Notes under the pieces: model-generated
What the model saw: the letters and a program-made list of their open reading frames with translations, nothing else
The model's database searches: none
What the model was told of the DNA's origin: nothing
From: JBAXTZ01 sp041666525
GTDB taxonomy: Bacteria; Bacillota; Negativicutes; JBAXTZ01
Length of the DNA: 64,000 nucleotides
Reading direction: 5' to 3'
NCBI GenBank assembly: GCA_041666525.1
Contig: JBAYGT010000008.1
Coordinates: 39,498 to 103,497, forward strand
Translations under genes and position numbers: made by a program
Shown: one piece after another, positions 41,083 through 49,397 of the stretch
Layout: the number at the start of each line of letters is the position of its first letter
Numbering within the stretch: position 1 is the first letter of the stretch

Positions 41083-41805
41083 ATGTCAAATACAATTAAA
41101 CTTTCGGCGCGTTTGACTGCAATTGCAAACATGGTGCCAACCGGCGCAAAGGTTGTTGATATTGGTGCCGATCATGCGCTTGTTCCGATATTTTTGCTCC
41201 AAAAAGAAATTTCTGATTTTGTGATTGCAGTTGATGTAAATTGCGGCCCGCTTGCCGCTGCCCGACAAAATATCCATAAATACGGATTTGACAAAACTAT
41301 TTGTGTTAGATTAAGCGATGGTTTTGCCGAAATAACTGCCGGTGAAGTTGATACGGCGATTATCGCTGGGATGGGCGGCTCGCAAATAGTAAAAATATTG
41401 GATGACAAAATTGACATTGTCAATCGACTGAATTGGCTTGTTCTTCAACCACAGGAATCTGCAGCATTGATCAGGGAGTGGTTGATAGTTAATAATTGGG
41501 AAATTGTTGACGAACGATTAATAGAAGAAAATGATATTATTTACGAAATAATCAGAGCGGCAAATGGTCAAAAAAAGAAAGATCTTTTGGATAGTTTTGT
41601 GACATTGACACTGCCTTACGAAGTCGGCCCAATTTTATTTCGCCGTCGTGATCCGCTGTTGGTAAAAATTATTGAGGCTAATGTTAGCTGTATCGAACGA
41701 ATAATTATTGAGATGAACAAAGCCAAAACGATTGACAAGAAAAAAATGGCTGAATTAATATTAAAGAAAATCGAATTAAACGGAGTGCTTGATTCGATGA
41801 GGTAG
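41083..41805 (+). CDS. trmK: tRNA (adenine22-N1)-methyltransferase TrmK
   Basis: SAM-dependent enzyme of 240 residues that methylates A22 of tRNA in Gram-positive-type bacteria. The Rossmann SAM-binding motif is VVDIGADHALVPIFL, followed by the family segments IIAGMGGSQIVKIL and LQPQE; the C-terminal part is a helical coiled-coil-like domain. It begins 3 nt after the decarboxylase stop and ends 2 nt before nif3, the conserved trmK-nif3 pair of Firmicutes. Confidence 0.93.
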   Translation: MSNTIKLSARLTAIANMVPTGAKVVDIGADHALVPIFLLQKEISDFVIAVDVNCGPLAAARQNIHKYGFDKTICVRLSDGFAEITAGEVDTAIIAGMGGSQIVKILDDKIDIVNRLNWLVLQPQESAALIREWLIVNNWEIVDERLIEENDIIYEIIRAANGQKKKDLLDSFVTLTLPYEVGPILFRRRDPLLVKIIEANVSCIERIIIEMNKAKTIDKKKMAELILKKIELNGVLDSMR

Positions 41806-41807
41806 AA

Positions 41808-42935
41808 ATGGCAGTTAAAATCGCACAAGTTATAGAAGCAATTGAAAAAATCGCCCCAAAACGCTTGGCGGCGCCGGAAGATAAGATTGGTTTGCACCTT
41901 GGTAATCCGGCAACCAGTGTCGAAAAAATATTAACTACTTTGGATGTTACGGATGCGGTAGTCGATTATGCAATACAAAATGGCGTGGGTTTGATAATTT
42001 GTCATCATCCGTTTATTTTTAACTCACTGAAAAATATCCGCGAAGACTTGCCGCAAGGGCGTAAAATTGCGAAGATCATTCGTGCAAATATTGCAATATA
42101 TAGTGTGCATACCAATTTTGACGCTTGCAATGGCGGAATAAACGATATTCTGGCGAATAAATTTGGTTTGACGGACATTGAAGTGCTTGGCGATGAGCGA
42201 GCGGAAAAATTATTTAAACTGGTGGTGTTTGTGCCGGTTGATGCGCTTGACGTGGTGCGCGACGCTATCTTGGAAGCCGGGGCCGGTAACACGGGGAATT
42301 ACAGCCACTGCACTTTTATAGCAACAGGTGAGGGTAGTTTTAAACCATTATCCGAGAGCAATCCGAGCTATGGGAAAATTGGTGAAATCAGTATAGTGCC
42401 TGAATATCGCCTGGAAACAATAGTGCCGGAAATTTTGCTGAACAAAGTTGTAAAGGCAATGAAAAAAGTGCATCCTTATGAAGAAGCGGCGTATGATATA
42501 TTTTCGACAAAAATTGATGGCGAAGCTATTGGTTTGGCGCGCAGTGGATATTTGAAGCAACCGCTTACTTTGAAAAGATTCGCCCAGTCAGTCAAAAAAC
42601 AACTTGGCGCGGAGCGTGTCAGCTATTGTGGTAATTCGGACAAAATAGTTAGTAAAGTCGCTGTGTGCGGCGGAGCCGGATCCTTCTTGCTGAATACAGC
42701 GGTCATGAAAGGCGCTGATGTATTTGTAAGCTCAGAATTCAGCAATCATCATTTTGTTGCTGCTATGGAGCAGGGACTTGCGCTTATAGAGTCAACTCAT
42801 TTCGCGACCGAGAATGTCATGCCGAAGGCTTTTGCCGAATATTTGCGCGATTATGCACGACTATGTGGTTGGAAGATTGATGGCGAAAACATTATAACTA
42901 ACGATTTCACAATTGATTATTTGAAAACATTATAG
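41808..42935 (+). CDS. Nif3-like dinuclear metal-centre protein
   Basis: Nif3/YqfO family protein of 375 residues forming toroidal hexamers with a two-metal site; substrate unknown, GTP cyclohydrolase-like activity has been suggested for some. Metal ligands are visible in CHHPFIF and VHTNFDAC and again in the C-terminal SSEFSNHHF/STHFATE region. The middle (about 130-230) holds the PII-like insertion found in the longer YqfO type. Start is coupled to trmK. Confidence 0.92.
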   Translation: MAVKIAQVIEAIEKIAPKRLAAPEDKIGLHLGNPATSVEKILTTLDVTDAVVDYAIQNGVGLIICHHPFIFNSLKNIREDLPQGRKIAKIIRANIAIYSVHTNFDACNGGINDILANKFGLTDIEVLGDERAEKLFKLVVFVPVDALDVVRDAILEAGAGNTGNYSHCTFIATGEGSFKPLSESNPSYGKIGEISIVPEYRLETIVPEILLNKVVKAMKKVHPYEEAAYDIFSTKIDGEAIGLARSGYLKQPLTLKRFAQSVKKQLGAERVSYCGNSDKIVSKVAVCGGAGSFLLNTAVMKGADVFVSSEFSNHHFVAAMEQGLALIESTHFATENVMPKAFAEYLRDYARLCGWKIDGENIITNDFTIDYLKTL

Positions 42936-42942
42936 GTGAAGT

Positions 42943-43830
42943 ATGTTAAATGAAATAGTTATTGGTAAAAAATTGAACGCAGTACTGTTGGTGCGGGTGG
43001 AAGCATCGGGAACGACGAAAAACGGCTCTTTTTATGCGCGTGGTACGGTTGCCGATAAAACCGCGACGATAAATTTTATTTGTTTCGACGATGAAACTGC
43101 AAAAAAGATTTGTGATAACGACAATAAACCAATGCAATTTACCGGACTCGTTCAGAGCGATAGTTATTCCGGTGGCAGACAACTTAAGGTGGAGCGGGCC
43201 GAGGAGATTAATTTGTTTACTGATATTTCACATCTTCCGATTGATGATAAAGCTGTCGAAATTGAAAAATTGACTACTAGTTTTGAACAATTGTGTGCAA
43301 CCTTTGAACGACCAGGCTTTGACAAGTTTTTGACATGGTTGAAAACGACAGATTATTTTAATGCACCAGCCAGTATAAATTATCACGGCGCTTATGAAGG
43401 TGGTTTGTTAGAACACTCATTGTCGACATATGCTAATCTGAACAAACTTTGTAAAAGTTTTGAAATCGATATTCCGCTTGAAAGTCAGATCATTACAGCG
43501 TTGTTTCACGATCTTTGCAAAACGAATTTTTACGTCAAAACAAAACGCAACGTCAAAGAAGACGGTGTCTGGAAAAGCGTTGACAGTTACGCCTTTGAAG
43601 ATAAATTGCCACTCGGACATGGTGAAAAATCAGTGATTATGTTGATGAAGTATATTGATTTAAGTATTGAAGAGACAATGGCTATTCGTTGGCATATGGG
43701 TGGCTGGGATGAATCGGCCCAGGGTTATGTGGGGGGGAAGTCGATATCGGCGGCTTTTGCGGCTTATCCGTTAGCCGTTTTGCTGCATATGGCGGATATG
43801 GCTGACAACTATCTTTGCGGTAGGAGATAG
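42943..43830 (+). CDS. YhaM-like OB-fold/HD-domain 3'-5' exonuclease
   Basis: Protein of 295 residues: an N-terminal OB-fold nucleic-acid-binding domain (about 8-95, TKNGSFYARGTVADKTATI) and an HD phosphohydrolase domain with the metal pair in ALFHDLCKTNFY and upstream HGAYEGGLLEHS. This architecture matches YhaM, a 3'-5' exoribonuclease of Gram-positives, and uncharacterised HD relatives. It starts with AGGTGAAG 7 nt after nif3. RNA versus DNA preference is not readable from sequence. Confidence 0.78.
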   Translation: MLNEIVIGKKLNAVLLVRVEASGTTKNGSFYARGTVADKTATINFICFDDETAKKICDNDNKPMQFTGLVQSDSYSGGRQLKVERAEEINLFTDISHLPIDDKAVEIEKLTTSFEQLCATFERPGFDKFLTWLKTTDYFNAPASINYHGAYEGGLLEHSLSTYANLNKLCKSFEIDIPLESQIITALFHDLCKTNFYVKTKRNVKEDGVWKSVDSYAFEDKLPLGHGEKSVIMLMKYIDLSIEETMAIRWHMGGWDESAQGYVGGKSISAAFAAYPLAVLLHMADMADNYLCGRR

Positions 43831-43835
43831 CAACG

Positions 43836-44723
43836 GTGAAAAAAATCGTTGTTATTGGTGATTACACACTGGATATAATAATAAAAAACGTTGGTATCGA
43901 AAACGCGCTCTGCCGGTCGGCAATGATTGATATCATTCCCGGCGGAGTGGGGCGAAATGTGGCGTTGAATTTGAAAAATCTCGGCGCTGACGTGGTTTTT
44001 TTAACTTCGTACAACGGTTCTACTGCCGGAGTTGTTCTCGAATGCGACAGCAAAAAAAATAATTTAACGGTTCGAAATATTTCCGGTGAACGACTTAACA
44101 TTTTTTGTGCAGAATTAGATAATCATGGTCAGGTACACAGGGCATTTTATGAAATTGCCGAATTAGAAAAAATTGCTCCGGAAGTGTTAGTAGCCGAGAT
44201 TGAGCGGGTGAAACCGGATTGTGTAGCGCTTGATGCAAATCTATTGCCAAAACAATTAAGTCATTTATGTTCATGGTGTGTGAGTAACAATGTAGAATAC
44301 GCTCTTGAAGCTGTTTCGGCACCAAAAGCCAATCGTATTCTCAATGCAATTCCCGGGTGTTTGCTGGTGAAATTAAACCAATTTGAATTGCAGAGTATGT
44401 TTGGAGAAGTTTATAGTAGCAAATCTGAGATTGAAGTCGCTGCCAAACAATTGGTTGCAATGGGTGCGCACAATGTTATAGTATCGCTAGGAGCGCAAGG
44501 AAGTATATTTGTCAACAAAGAAACTGAATATTATTATCCGGCTGGAGAAATATCGGTAATAAGTGAAAATGGTGCTGGTGATGCGATGTTTGCCATGGCG
44601 CTGCTATCCATTCTGCGAGGTGCGCCGCTTGATGTGGTTGCCAGGCGCGCAATTGCTGCCGCAGAACGGACATGTATGGTTGACCAATCTGTGTGCCAAG
44701 ATTTGAACATGAGGGAACTATGA
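43836..44723 (+). CDS. PfkB-family carbohydrate kinase
   Basis: Ribokinase-fold sugar or nucleoside kinase of 295 residues. The N-terminus KKIVVIGDYTLDIIIK, the GGVGRNVALNLKNLGADV signature 1 and the catalytic NGAGDAMFAMALL signature 2 are complete. The overall layout resembles pseudouridine kinase PsuK, but no psuG gene is adjacent, so the substrate stays open. Start is GTG, 5 nt after the nuclease gene, with AGGAG overlapping its end. It overlaps the HD protein gene by 4 nt. Confidence 0.85.
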   Translation: MKKIVVIGDYTLDIIIKNVGIENALCRSAMIDIIPGGVGRNVALNLKNLGADVVFLTSYNGSTAGVVLECDSKKNNLTVRNISGERLNIFCAELDNHGQVHRAFYEIAELEKIAPEVLVAEIERVKPDCVALDANLLPKQLSHLCSWCVSNNVEYALEAVSAPKANRILNAIPGCLLVKLNQFELQSMFGEVYSSKSEIEVAAKQLVAMGAHNVIVSLGAQGSIFVNKETEYYYPAGEISVISENGAGDAMFAMALLSILRGAPLDVVARRAIAAAERTCMVDQSVCQDLNMREL

Positions 44724-45247
44724 CCAATCGATTAAAACAGTTTTTTCGGGCATTCACGGCGAAAATAGTTAGTGATGATTTGAAATTTGTAAAAGCTTGG
44801 CTGAACGATAATGAATGTGTGCTGTTTTTCAATATGAGTATCATTGATCAAAAACACTGTATTAATGTAGCTCATACCGCGGAAGCGCTTGCAACCGGGT
44901 TGAACGTTGATATGGGACTTTTGATAAAGGTGGCGCTGTTGCACGATTGTGGGCGAAAAAATGGTGATTTAGGTATTACCGGAAAATCGTTTACTGTAAT
45001 ATTTGATAAGGTTTTTGGATATGAGTTTTTTTTATTACTTAATTTTTTGAGTGAACTGAGATGGTTTAGCCGGATATATCGTTTGATAGAAGTGTACTAT
45101 CAACATTCCGAACGTAGCGCTTCGGAGTTAACGAAGATTAATTGTAGTGCCGAGAGTGTTAAAATAGTTTTATCTCACCATAAACCGGCAACGGGAACTG
45201 ATTGTATTGAGTTGAGATTACTCAAACAAGCAGATTCTATGAATTGA
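44720..45247 (+). CDS. HD-domain phosphohydrolase
   Basis: Small cytoplasmic HD protein of 175 residues. The metal motif is LLHDCGRKNGD with an upstream His (VAHTAEALA) and a downstream SHH region (VLSHHKPATG). The overall plan resembles YqeK-like and other stand-alone HD hydrolases acting on nucleotides, but the exact subfamily is not recognised. ATG 44720 overlaps the kinase stop (ATGA) and GAGGG lies upstream. The frame ends before the promoter of the LCP gene. Confidence 0.75.
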   Translation: MTNRLKQFFRAFTAKIVSDDLKFVKAWLNDNECVLFFNMSIIDQKHCINVAHTAEALATGLNVDMGLLIKVALLHDCGRKNGDLGITGKSFTVIFDKVFGYEFFLLLNFLSELRWFSRIYRLIEVYYQHSERSASELTKINCSAESVKIVLSHHKPATGTDCIELRLLKQADSMN

Positions 45248-45256
45248 GTTATACGT

Positions 45257-45285
45257 TTGTAGCGACAGATAATTAATGCTATAAT
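45257..45285 (+). promoter_or_regulatory. Sigma-A promoter for the LCP gene
   Basis: TTGTAG (45257-45262) and TATAAT (45280-45285) are 17 bp apart, and TG two bases before the -10 makes it an extended -10 as well. The LCP start is 22 nt downstream. Confidence 0.72.
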
Positions 45286-45306
45286 CAATAGCTATATGAG
45301 GTAGCG

Positions 45307-46539
45307 ATGGATGAAATAAATAAGACACATATGAAAATCAAGTTAGAGAATGAGCGACGTCGACGAAAACGCAAATTAATCAAGGCTGTATTTTTTACTT
45401 GTCTGTTCATTTTCGTAACGTTGATTTCATTTTTATTTTTTACTGAACACTCTTTGAAAAGTATTGTTCTGTCGCCGTTTCTCGGTAGTAATCGGATAAA
45501 CATCATTGTTGCCGGAATAGACGCGCGGAATAACGACGTTGGTCGCGCTGATACATTAATGCTGATTACTATTGATCCTGTAGCTAAAAAAGTTTATCAG
45601 ATATCCATTCCGCGTGATACGCGGGTGTTTATTTCCGACTTACAACCGCCAGATGATTGGGACAAAATTAATGCCACTAACGCCTATGGCGGTCCTGAAG
45701 TTACCAAACGAACAGTCGAAGAATTTCTGGGAATAAAAGTTGATTATTGGGTGGATTTACGGTTTAAGGCCTTTGCTGATGCTATTGACAAAATCGGCGG
45801 ATTGACAATTGATATTGAAGCGCCAATGCATTATGAAGATCCGTGGGACGATGATGGTGGGTTGATTATTGATTTTCAGCCGGGAACGCAGAAACTTAAT
45901 GGAAAAAAAGCAATTGAATATGTTCGTTATCGTGATTATTTAGGTGATATTGGCAGGGTACAGCGTCAAAGTGTTTTTGTAAATGCACTGCTAAATCAGG
46001 TAGCAACTCCGGTTGGGATAATCAACCTCCCAGGCGTGGTTAAAGATGTTTATGGTGAGTTGAACACTGATATGCCGTTGTCGCTAATGCTATCACTGAT
46101 TGCTATATTGCCGGACGTTAAGAATAACGGCGTTGTTGCGCAGATGGTGCCGGGGGGGCCGTTATATATTGATGGCATAAGTTATTGGATACCGGATATA
46201 GTAAAAACACGCGAAATGGTGGCAAAGGTTGAAGGAATAGTTCCGGATGCCACTTACATGGAAGAAGCCAATCAATTAGCCGAAAAATATACAGCATCTA
46301 TACCTGATGAATCTCGAACGTCTGTTGAGGCGCCTACAGATGAGGCGAAAACGTTAATTGAAGAATCGAAAACCGGTAATCAGTTGGTCGCACCGTCTTC
46401 ATCTAATATTATTTCAACAAAACCCAAAAGAGCAAGCGATACTTCCACGGCTGCACCAAAAAAAATGACACCAAAATTACCAGCAAGATCTACTAATAGT
46501 GTCAATAATAATTCTGTTGGCAAGAATGTTAATCAATGA
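45307..46539 (+). CDS. LytR-CpsA-Psr (LCP) family glycopolymer transferase
   Basis: Membrane-anchored LCP protein of 410 residues; the family transfers undecaprenyl-linked polymers onto peptidoglycan. After a charged N-terminus comes one membrane helix (about 26-45), then the LCP domain with the arginine/aspartate motifs NIIVAGIDARNNDVGRADTLML, SIPRDTRVFI and VRYRDYLGDIGRVQRQ. The last 80-90 residues are low complexity, rich in Ser, Thr, Lys and Pro. It may attach the polymer started by the TagO/WecA-type enzyme encoded at 18.4 kb. In diderm Firmicutes the physiological acceptor is unclear. Confidence 0.9.
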   Translation: MDEINKTHMKIKLENERRRRKRKLIKAVFFTCLFIFVTLISFLFFTEHSLKSIVLSPFLGSNRINIIVAGIDARNNDVGRADTLMLITIDPVAKKVYQISIPRDTRVFISDLQPPDDWDKINATNAYGGPEVTKRTVEEFLGIKVDYWVDLRFKAFADAIDKIGGLTIDIEAPMHYEDPWDDDGGLIIDFQPGTQKLNGKKAIEYVRYRDYLGDIGRVQRQSVFVNALLNQVATPVGIINLPGVVKDVYGELNTDMPLSLMLSLIAILPDVKNNGVVAQMVPGGPLYIDGISYWIPDIVKTREMVAKVEGIVPDATYMEEANQLAEKYTASIPDESRTSVEAPTDEAKTLIEESKTGNQLVAPSSSNIISTKPKRASDTSTAAPKKMTPKLPARSTNSVNNNSVGKNVNQ

Positions 46540-46570
46540 TTGTAGAAAATTGCTTAGTTGATTTCAGACT

Positions 46571-46598
46571 TTGTTTTTAACGGAAAATTGTGTATAAT
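46571..46598 (+). promoter_or_regulatory. Promoter for mbl
   Basis: TTGTTT and TATAAT are 16 bp apart, 33 nt before the mbl ATG and after the LCP stop. Confidence 0.65.
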
Positions 46599-46631
46599 GT
46601 CATGGTTAATCATAAATATTGGAGGAATTAA

Positions 46632-47666
46632 ATGTTTGGTTTATCAGTAGATATTGGTATAGACTTAGGTACAGCGAATGTAATTGTGTTTGTAAAAGGT
46701 AAAGGCATTGTATTGCGCGAGCCTTCTGTGGTTGCAATTGACCGTGACGACAACAACAGTATTTTGGCAGTTGGCGAAGAAGCAAGACAGATGCTTGGTC
46801 GTACGCCGGGAAACATTATGGCAATTCGTCCCCTTAAAGACGGGGTTATTGCTAATTATGATATGACTGCGGAAATGATGAAATATTTTATTGGTAAAGT
46901 TGCCGGCCGAAGTTGGTTTTTTCGACCACGCGTCATGGTTTGCGTCCCTGCTGGTGTAAATCAAGTTCAACAACGTGCAGTTATTGAAGCAACATTGCAA
47001 GCTGGAGCCCGTAAGGCGTATTTGATTGAAGAGCCTATTGCGGCAGCGATTGGTGCCGGAGTTACGATCGCTGATCCTTGCGGCTCAATGGTAATAGATA
47101 TTGGCGGCGGCACTGCTGATGTTGCTGTTCTCAGTCTCGGCAGTATGGTTGTTGGTGAATCACTAAGTACTGCTGGTGGCGACAAATTTGACGAAGCACT
47201 TTTACGTTTTATTCGTAAAGAATATAATCTGATGATTGGTGAACGAACAGCTGAGGAAATCAAAAAAGAAATAGGCTGTGCAATTGCTGGCGAATATCTT
47301 GAAGAAAAAGAGGTTCGTGGAATTGATTTGATGAGCGGATTGCCGCAAACCCGGATGATTTCGTCAGATAAGACAGTACAAGCCTTCGCTGAATGTTTGG
47401 AGAGTTTGGTGCATGGGGTGAGAGCCGTTTTGGAAAAGACTCCACCAGAGCTGGCTGCGGATATTTATGACCGCGGTATTGTTTTGACCGGTGGCGGTTC
47501 ATTATTGCGCGGTTTGGATAAACTTATTGAGCGCGAAACCGGTATTAGCACCTATTTAGCAGAAAACCCGTTGGATTGCGTGGCATTGGGAACCGGTCGG
47601 GCGCTTATGAATTTAGATAAAATCCCTGATGGATTGGTTATGATGAAAAAGGTCAATGTCAGATAA
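46632..47666 (+). CDS. mbl: MreB/Mbl actin-like rod-shape protein
   Basis: Actin-fold filament protein of 344 residues guiding lateral wall synthesis at the inner membrane. N-terminal MFGLSVDIGIDLGTANVIVFVKGKGI, phosphate loops DIGGGTADVAVLS and GGGSLLRGLDKLI are complete. GGAGGAATTAA precedes the ATG. No mreC or mreD is adjacent, which matches the solitary Mbl locus of Firmicutes more than the mreBCD operon. It overlaps the next envelope gene by 11 nt and so may head the long envelope operon. Confidence 0.93.
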   Translation: MFGLSVDIGIDLGTANVIVFVKGKGIVLREPSVVAIDRDDNNSILAVGEEARQMLGRTPGNIMAIRPLKDGVIANYDMTAEMMKYFIGKVAGRSWFFRPRVMVCVPAGVNQVQQRAVIEATLQAGARKAYLIEEPIAAAIGAGVTIADPCGSMVIDIGGGTADVAVLSLGSMVVGESLSTAGGDKFDEALLRFIRKEYNLMIGERTAEEIKKEIGCAIAGEYLEEKEVRGIDLMSGLPQTRMISSDKTVQAFAECLESLVHGVRAVLEKTPPELAADIYDRGIVLTGGGSLLRGLDKLIERETGISTYLAENPLDCVALGTGRALMNLDKIPDGLVMMKKVNVR

Positions 47667-49059
47667 AAATATTTTCCGGTACAGTTTTGTTGTTTCCTTG
47701 TTGTTGACAGTTTTTTTCTGTTCTGAAACACTTGTTGGCGCTGTTTCGGTTCAAAATATCGAAATAAATAGCAAGGCCAACGAAGAAATTGTTATATATC
47801 TCAATAATGTGAAAAACTACTCTATTGAGAAAAATGACTTAGATGATCAACTTGTTGTTAAAATTGCCAATAATCCAGAATATACCTGGACTACTGAAGT
47901 TAATTATCAAAGCAAACTTATTAATGACGCTAAACTTACGAATATTGCCGGTGTAGGCAGTACGCTGATAGTGCAACTGAAAAAAAAATTTATCTATAAT
48001 GCAAAGACGATGACGAACCCAAAAAGGGTAGTGATTTCGTTGCTTGATCCGCAATATAGTTGTGTGGAGCATAAGCTGACCGATGGAGTACTATTCAAAG
48101 TAGTTAATTATGTGACGTTTTCAGGGAAGGTGCGTGCCTATGTTTTGGACGTAGATCCTGAATCGGATTATCGGTTGCGGGCGCTACTTGACGGAAAGGT
48201 AATGGGACGTACCAAGCTTAGCAAATTTGCCAATCGAGTGGATATTTTAGCGGCCGTTAATGGCAGTTATTTTGCGCCGGACGGCGAAATTATCGGTGCG
48301 TTAAAAATCGATGGTGAGATAGTAAGCAGTGATAAGTTATCCCGCGCCATCGCTGGATTTTTAGAAACCGGTGAATTACAGATTGACATTAACAAATATC
48401 AGGGTAAGGTGTTTTTACCAGACGAAACCATGGTTACAATTGATTACATTAATCGTATCCGTTATAAAGATTCGCTGGTGCTTTATAACAAGGCGTTTGG
48501 TGAACGTACACTGACAAACGATTTTGGTTGCGAATATTCAATTGTTGATAATATCGTTGTAGCAATAACACAAGGTAATTCTGAAATTCCTGATCGTGGA
48601 GTAGTATTGTCCGCAATTGGTGTTGCGAAGGAAAAGCTCAGTGGCCTCAAGCTTGGTGATATTGTAAAAATTTCGCAAACGTTAGGCGGTAAAATCGATA
48701 ATTGTTACGACGCGATTGGAGCCGGCCCGCAGTTGATTAAAAATGGTAAAATTGCGATTACAACAAAACAAGAGAAAGTTTTATCGGATATTGCCATTGG
48801 ACGGGCGCCGCGAACGGCGATTGCTGAAACTATAGACAAGCATATTCTCCTGGTGGTGGTCGATGGCAGGCAAGCGCATAGTATTGGTATGACATTAAGT
48901 GAGCTTGCGGAGTTTTTGTTGAAATATTCGGCACAAAAAGCGATGAATCTTGACGGTGGCGGTTCAAGCGCGATTCTCGTGCATGGCCGTGTTTTATCAC
49001 AACCTTCAGATGGTCGCGAACGGTCGATTGCCAGTGCAATTGCTGTAGTTAGAAAATAA
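47656..49059 (+). CDS. Secreted AMIN + phosphodiester glycosidase (NAGPA) protein
   Basis: Exported protein of 467 residues with an N-terminal signal peptide (FVVSLLLTVFFCSETLVGA). An AMIN-like beta domain (about 35-135, VQNIEINSKANEEIVIYL) would target peptidoglycan or the septal region. The C-terminal half (about 155-467) is a phosphodiester glycosidase (NAGPA) domain with AAVNGSYFAPDGE, GAGPQLIKNG and MNLDGGGSSAILV. NAGPA enzymes cleave sugar-phosphodiester bonds, so a glycan or phosphoglycan of the envelope is the likely substrate. Overlap with mbl by 11 nt ties it to cell-wall growth. Confidence 0.82.
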   Translation: MSDKNIFRYSFVVSLLLTVFFCSETLVGAVSVQNIEINSKANEEIVIYLNNVKNYSIEKNDLDDQLVVKIANNPEYTWTTEVNYQSKLINDAKLTNIAGVGSTLIVQLKKKFIYNAKTMTNPKRVVISLLDPQYSCVEHKLTDGVLFKVVNYVTFSGKVRAYVLDVDPESDYRLRALLDGKVMGRTKLSKFANRVDILAAVNGSYFAPDGEIIGALKIDGEIVSSDKLSRAIAGFLETGELQIDINKYQGKVFLPDETMVTIDYINRIRYKDSLVLYNKAFGERTLTNDFGCEYSIVDNIVVAITQGNSEIPDRGVVLSAIGVAKEKLSGLKLGDIVKISQTLGGKIDNCYDAIGAGPQLIKNGKIAITTKQEKVLSDIAIGRAPRTAIAETIDKHILLVVVDGRQAHSIGMTLSELAEFLLKYSAQKAMNLDGGGSSAILVHGRVLSQPSDGRERSIASAIAVVRK

Positions 49060-49081
49060 TATATTGATTATTGGAGATGAA

Positions 49082-49381
49082 ATGAAGCGTTTAAGAAATG
49101 TTTTTTTACTGATGCTGATAGTGTTGGCTATACCTGGAATAATATTTGCCGGACAGATCGTCGATCATACCAGTGTTTTAACCGGAACAGTATTAGCGCA
49201 AGGATTGGCCGTGCCAGGTCAAAGTGTTAAGCAAGGCGATGTAATTGTTATGGTGGATACAATTGCCGGACCGGCGCCGGCAGCGCGTGCCAACGTTAAA
49301 GGAACGGTCAAAGAGGTACTAGTCAAGGCCGGAGCTAATATCAACGTTGGACAGATTGTGGTGCGAATCGAAGCGCAATAG
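49082..49381 (+). CDS. Secreted biotinyl/lipoyl-fold protein lacking the acceptor lysine
   Basis: Small exported protein of 99 residues. A signal peptide or anchor (MKRLRNVFLLMLIVLAIPG) is followed by a single biotinyl/lipoyl-type domain: VPGQSVKQGDVIVMVD, then ARANVKGTVKEVLVKAGANINVGQIVVRIE. The place of the usual MKM modification motif is taken by an AGPAPA segment, so no cofactor can be attached there. Similar half-barrels occur in membrane-fusion proteins of efflux systems. GGAG lies just before ATG 49082. It sits 4 codons plus RBS before the S55 peptidase gene, which suggests a partner or assembly role at the envelope. Confidence 0.65.
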   Translation: MKRLRNVFLLMLIVLAIPGIIFAGQIVDHTSVLTGTVLAQGLAVPGQSVKQGDVIVMVDTIAGPAPAARANVKGTVKEVLVKAGANINVGQIVVRIEAQ

Positions 49382-49397
49382 GTCGGAGGAAATTAAC

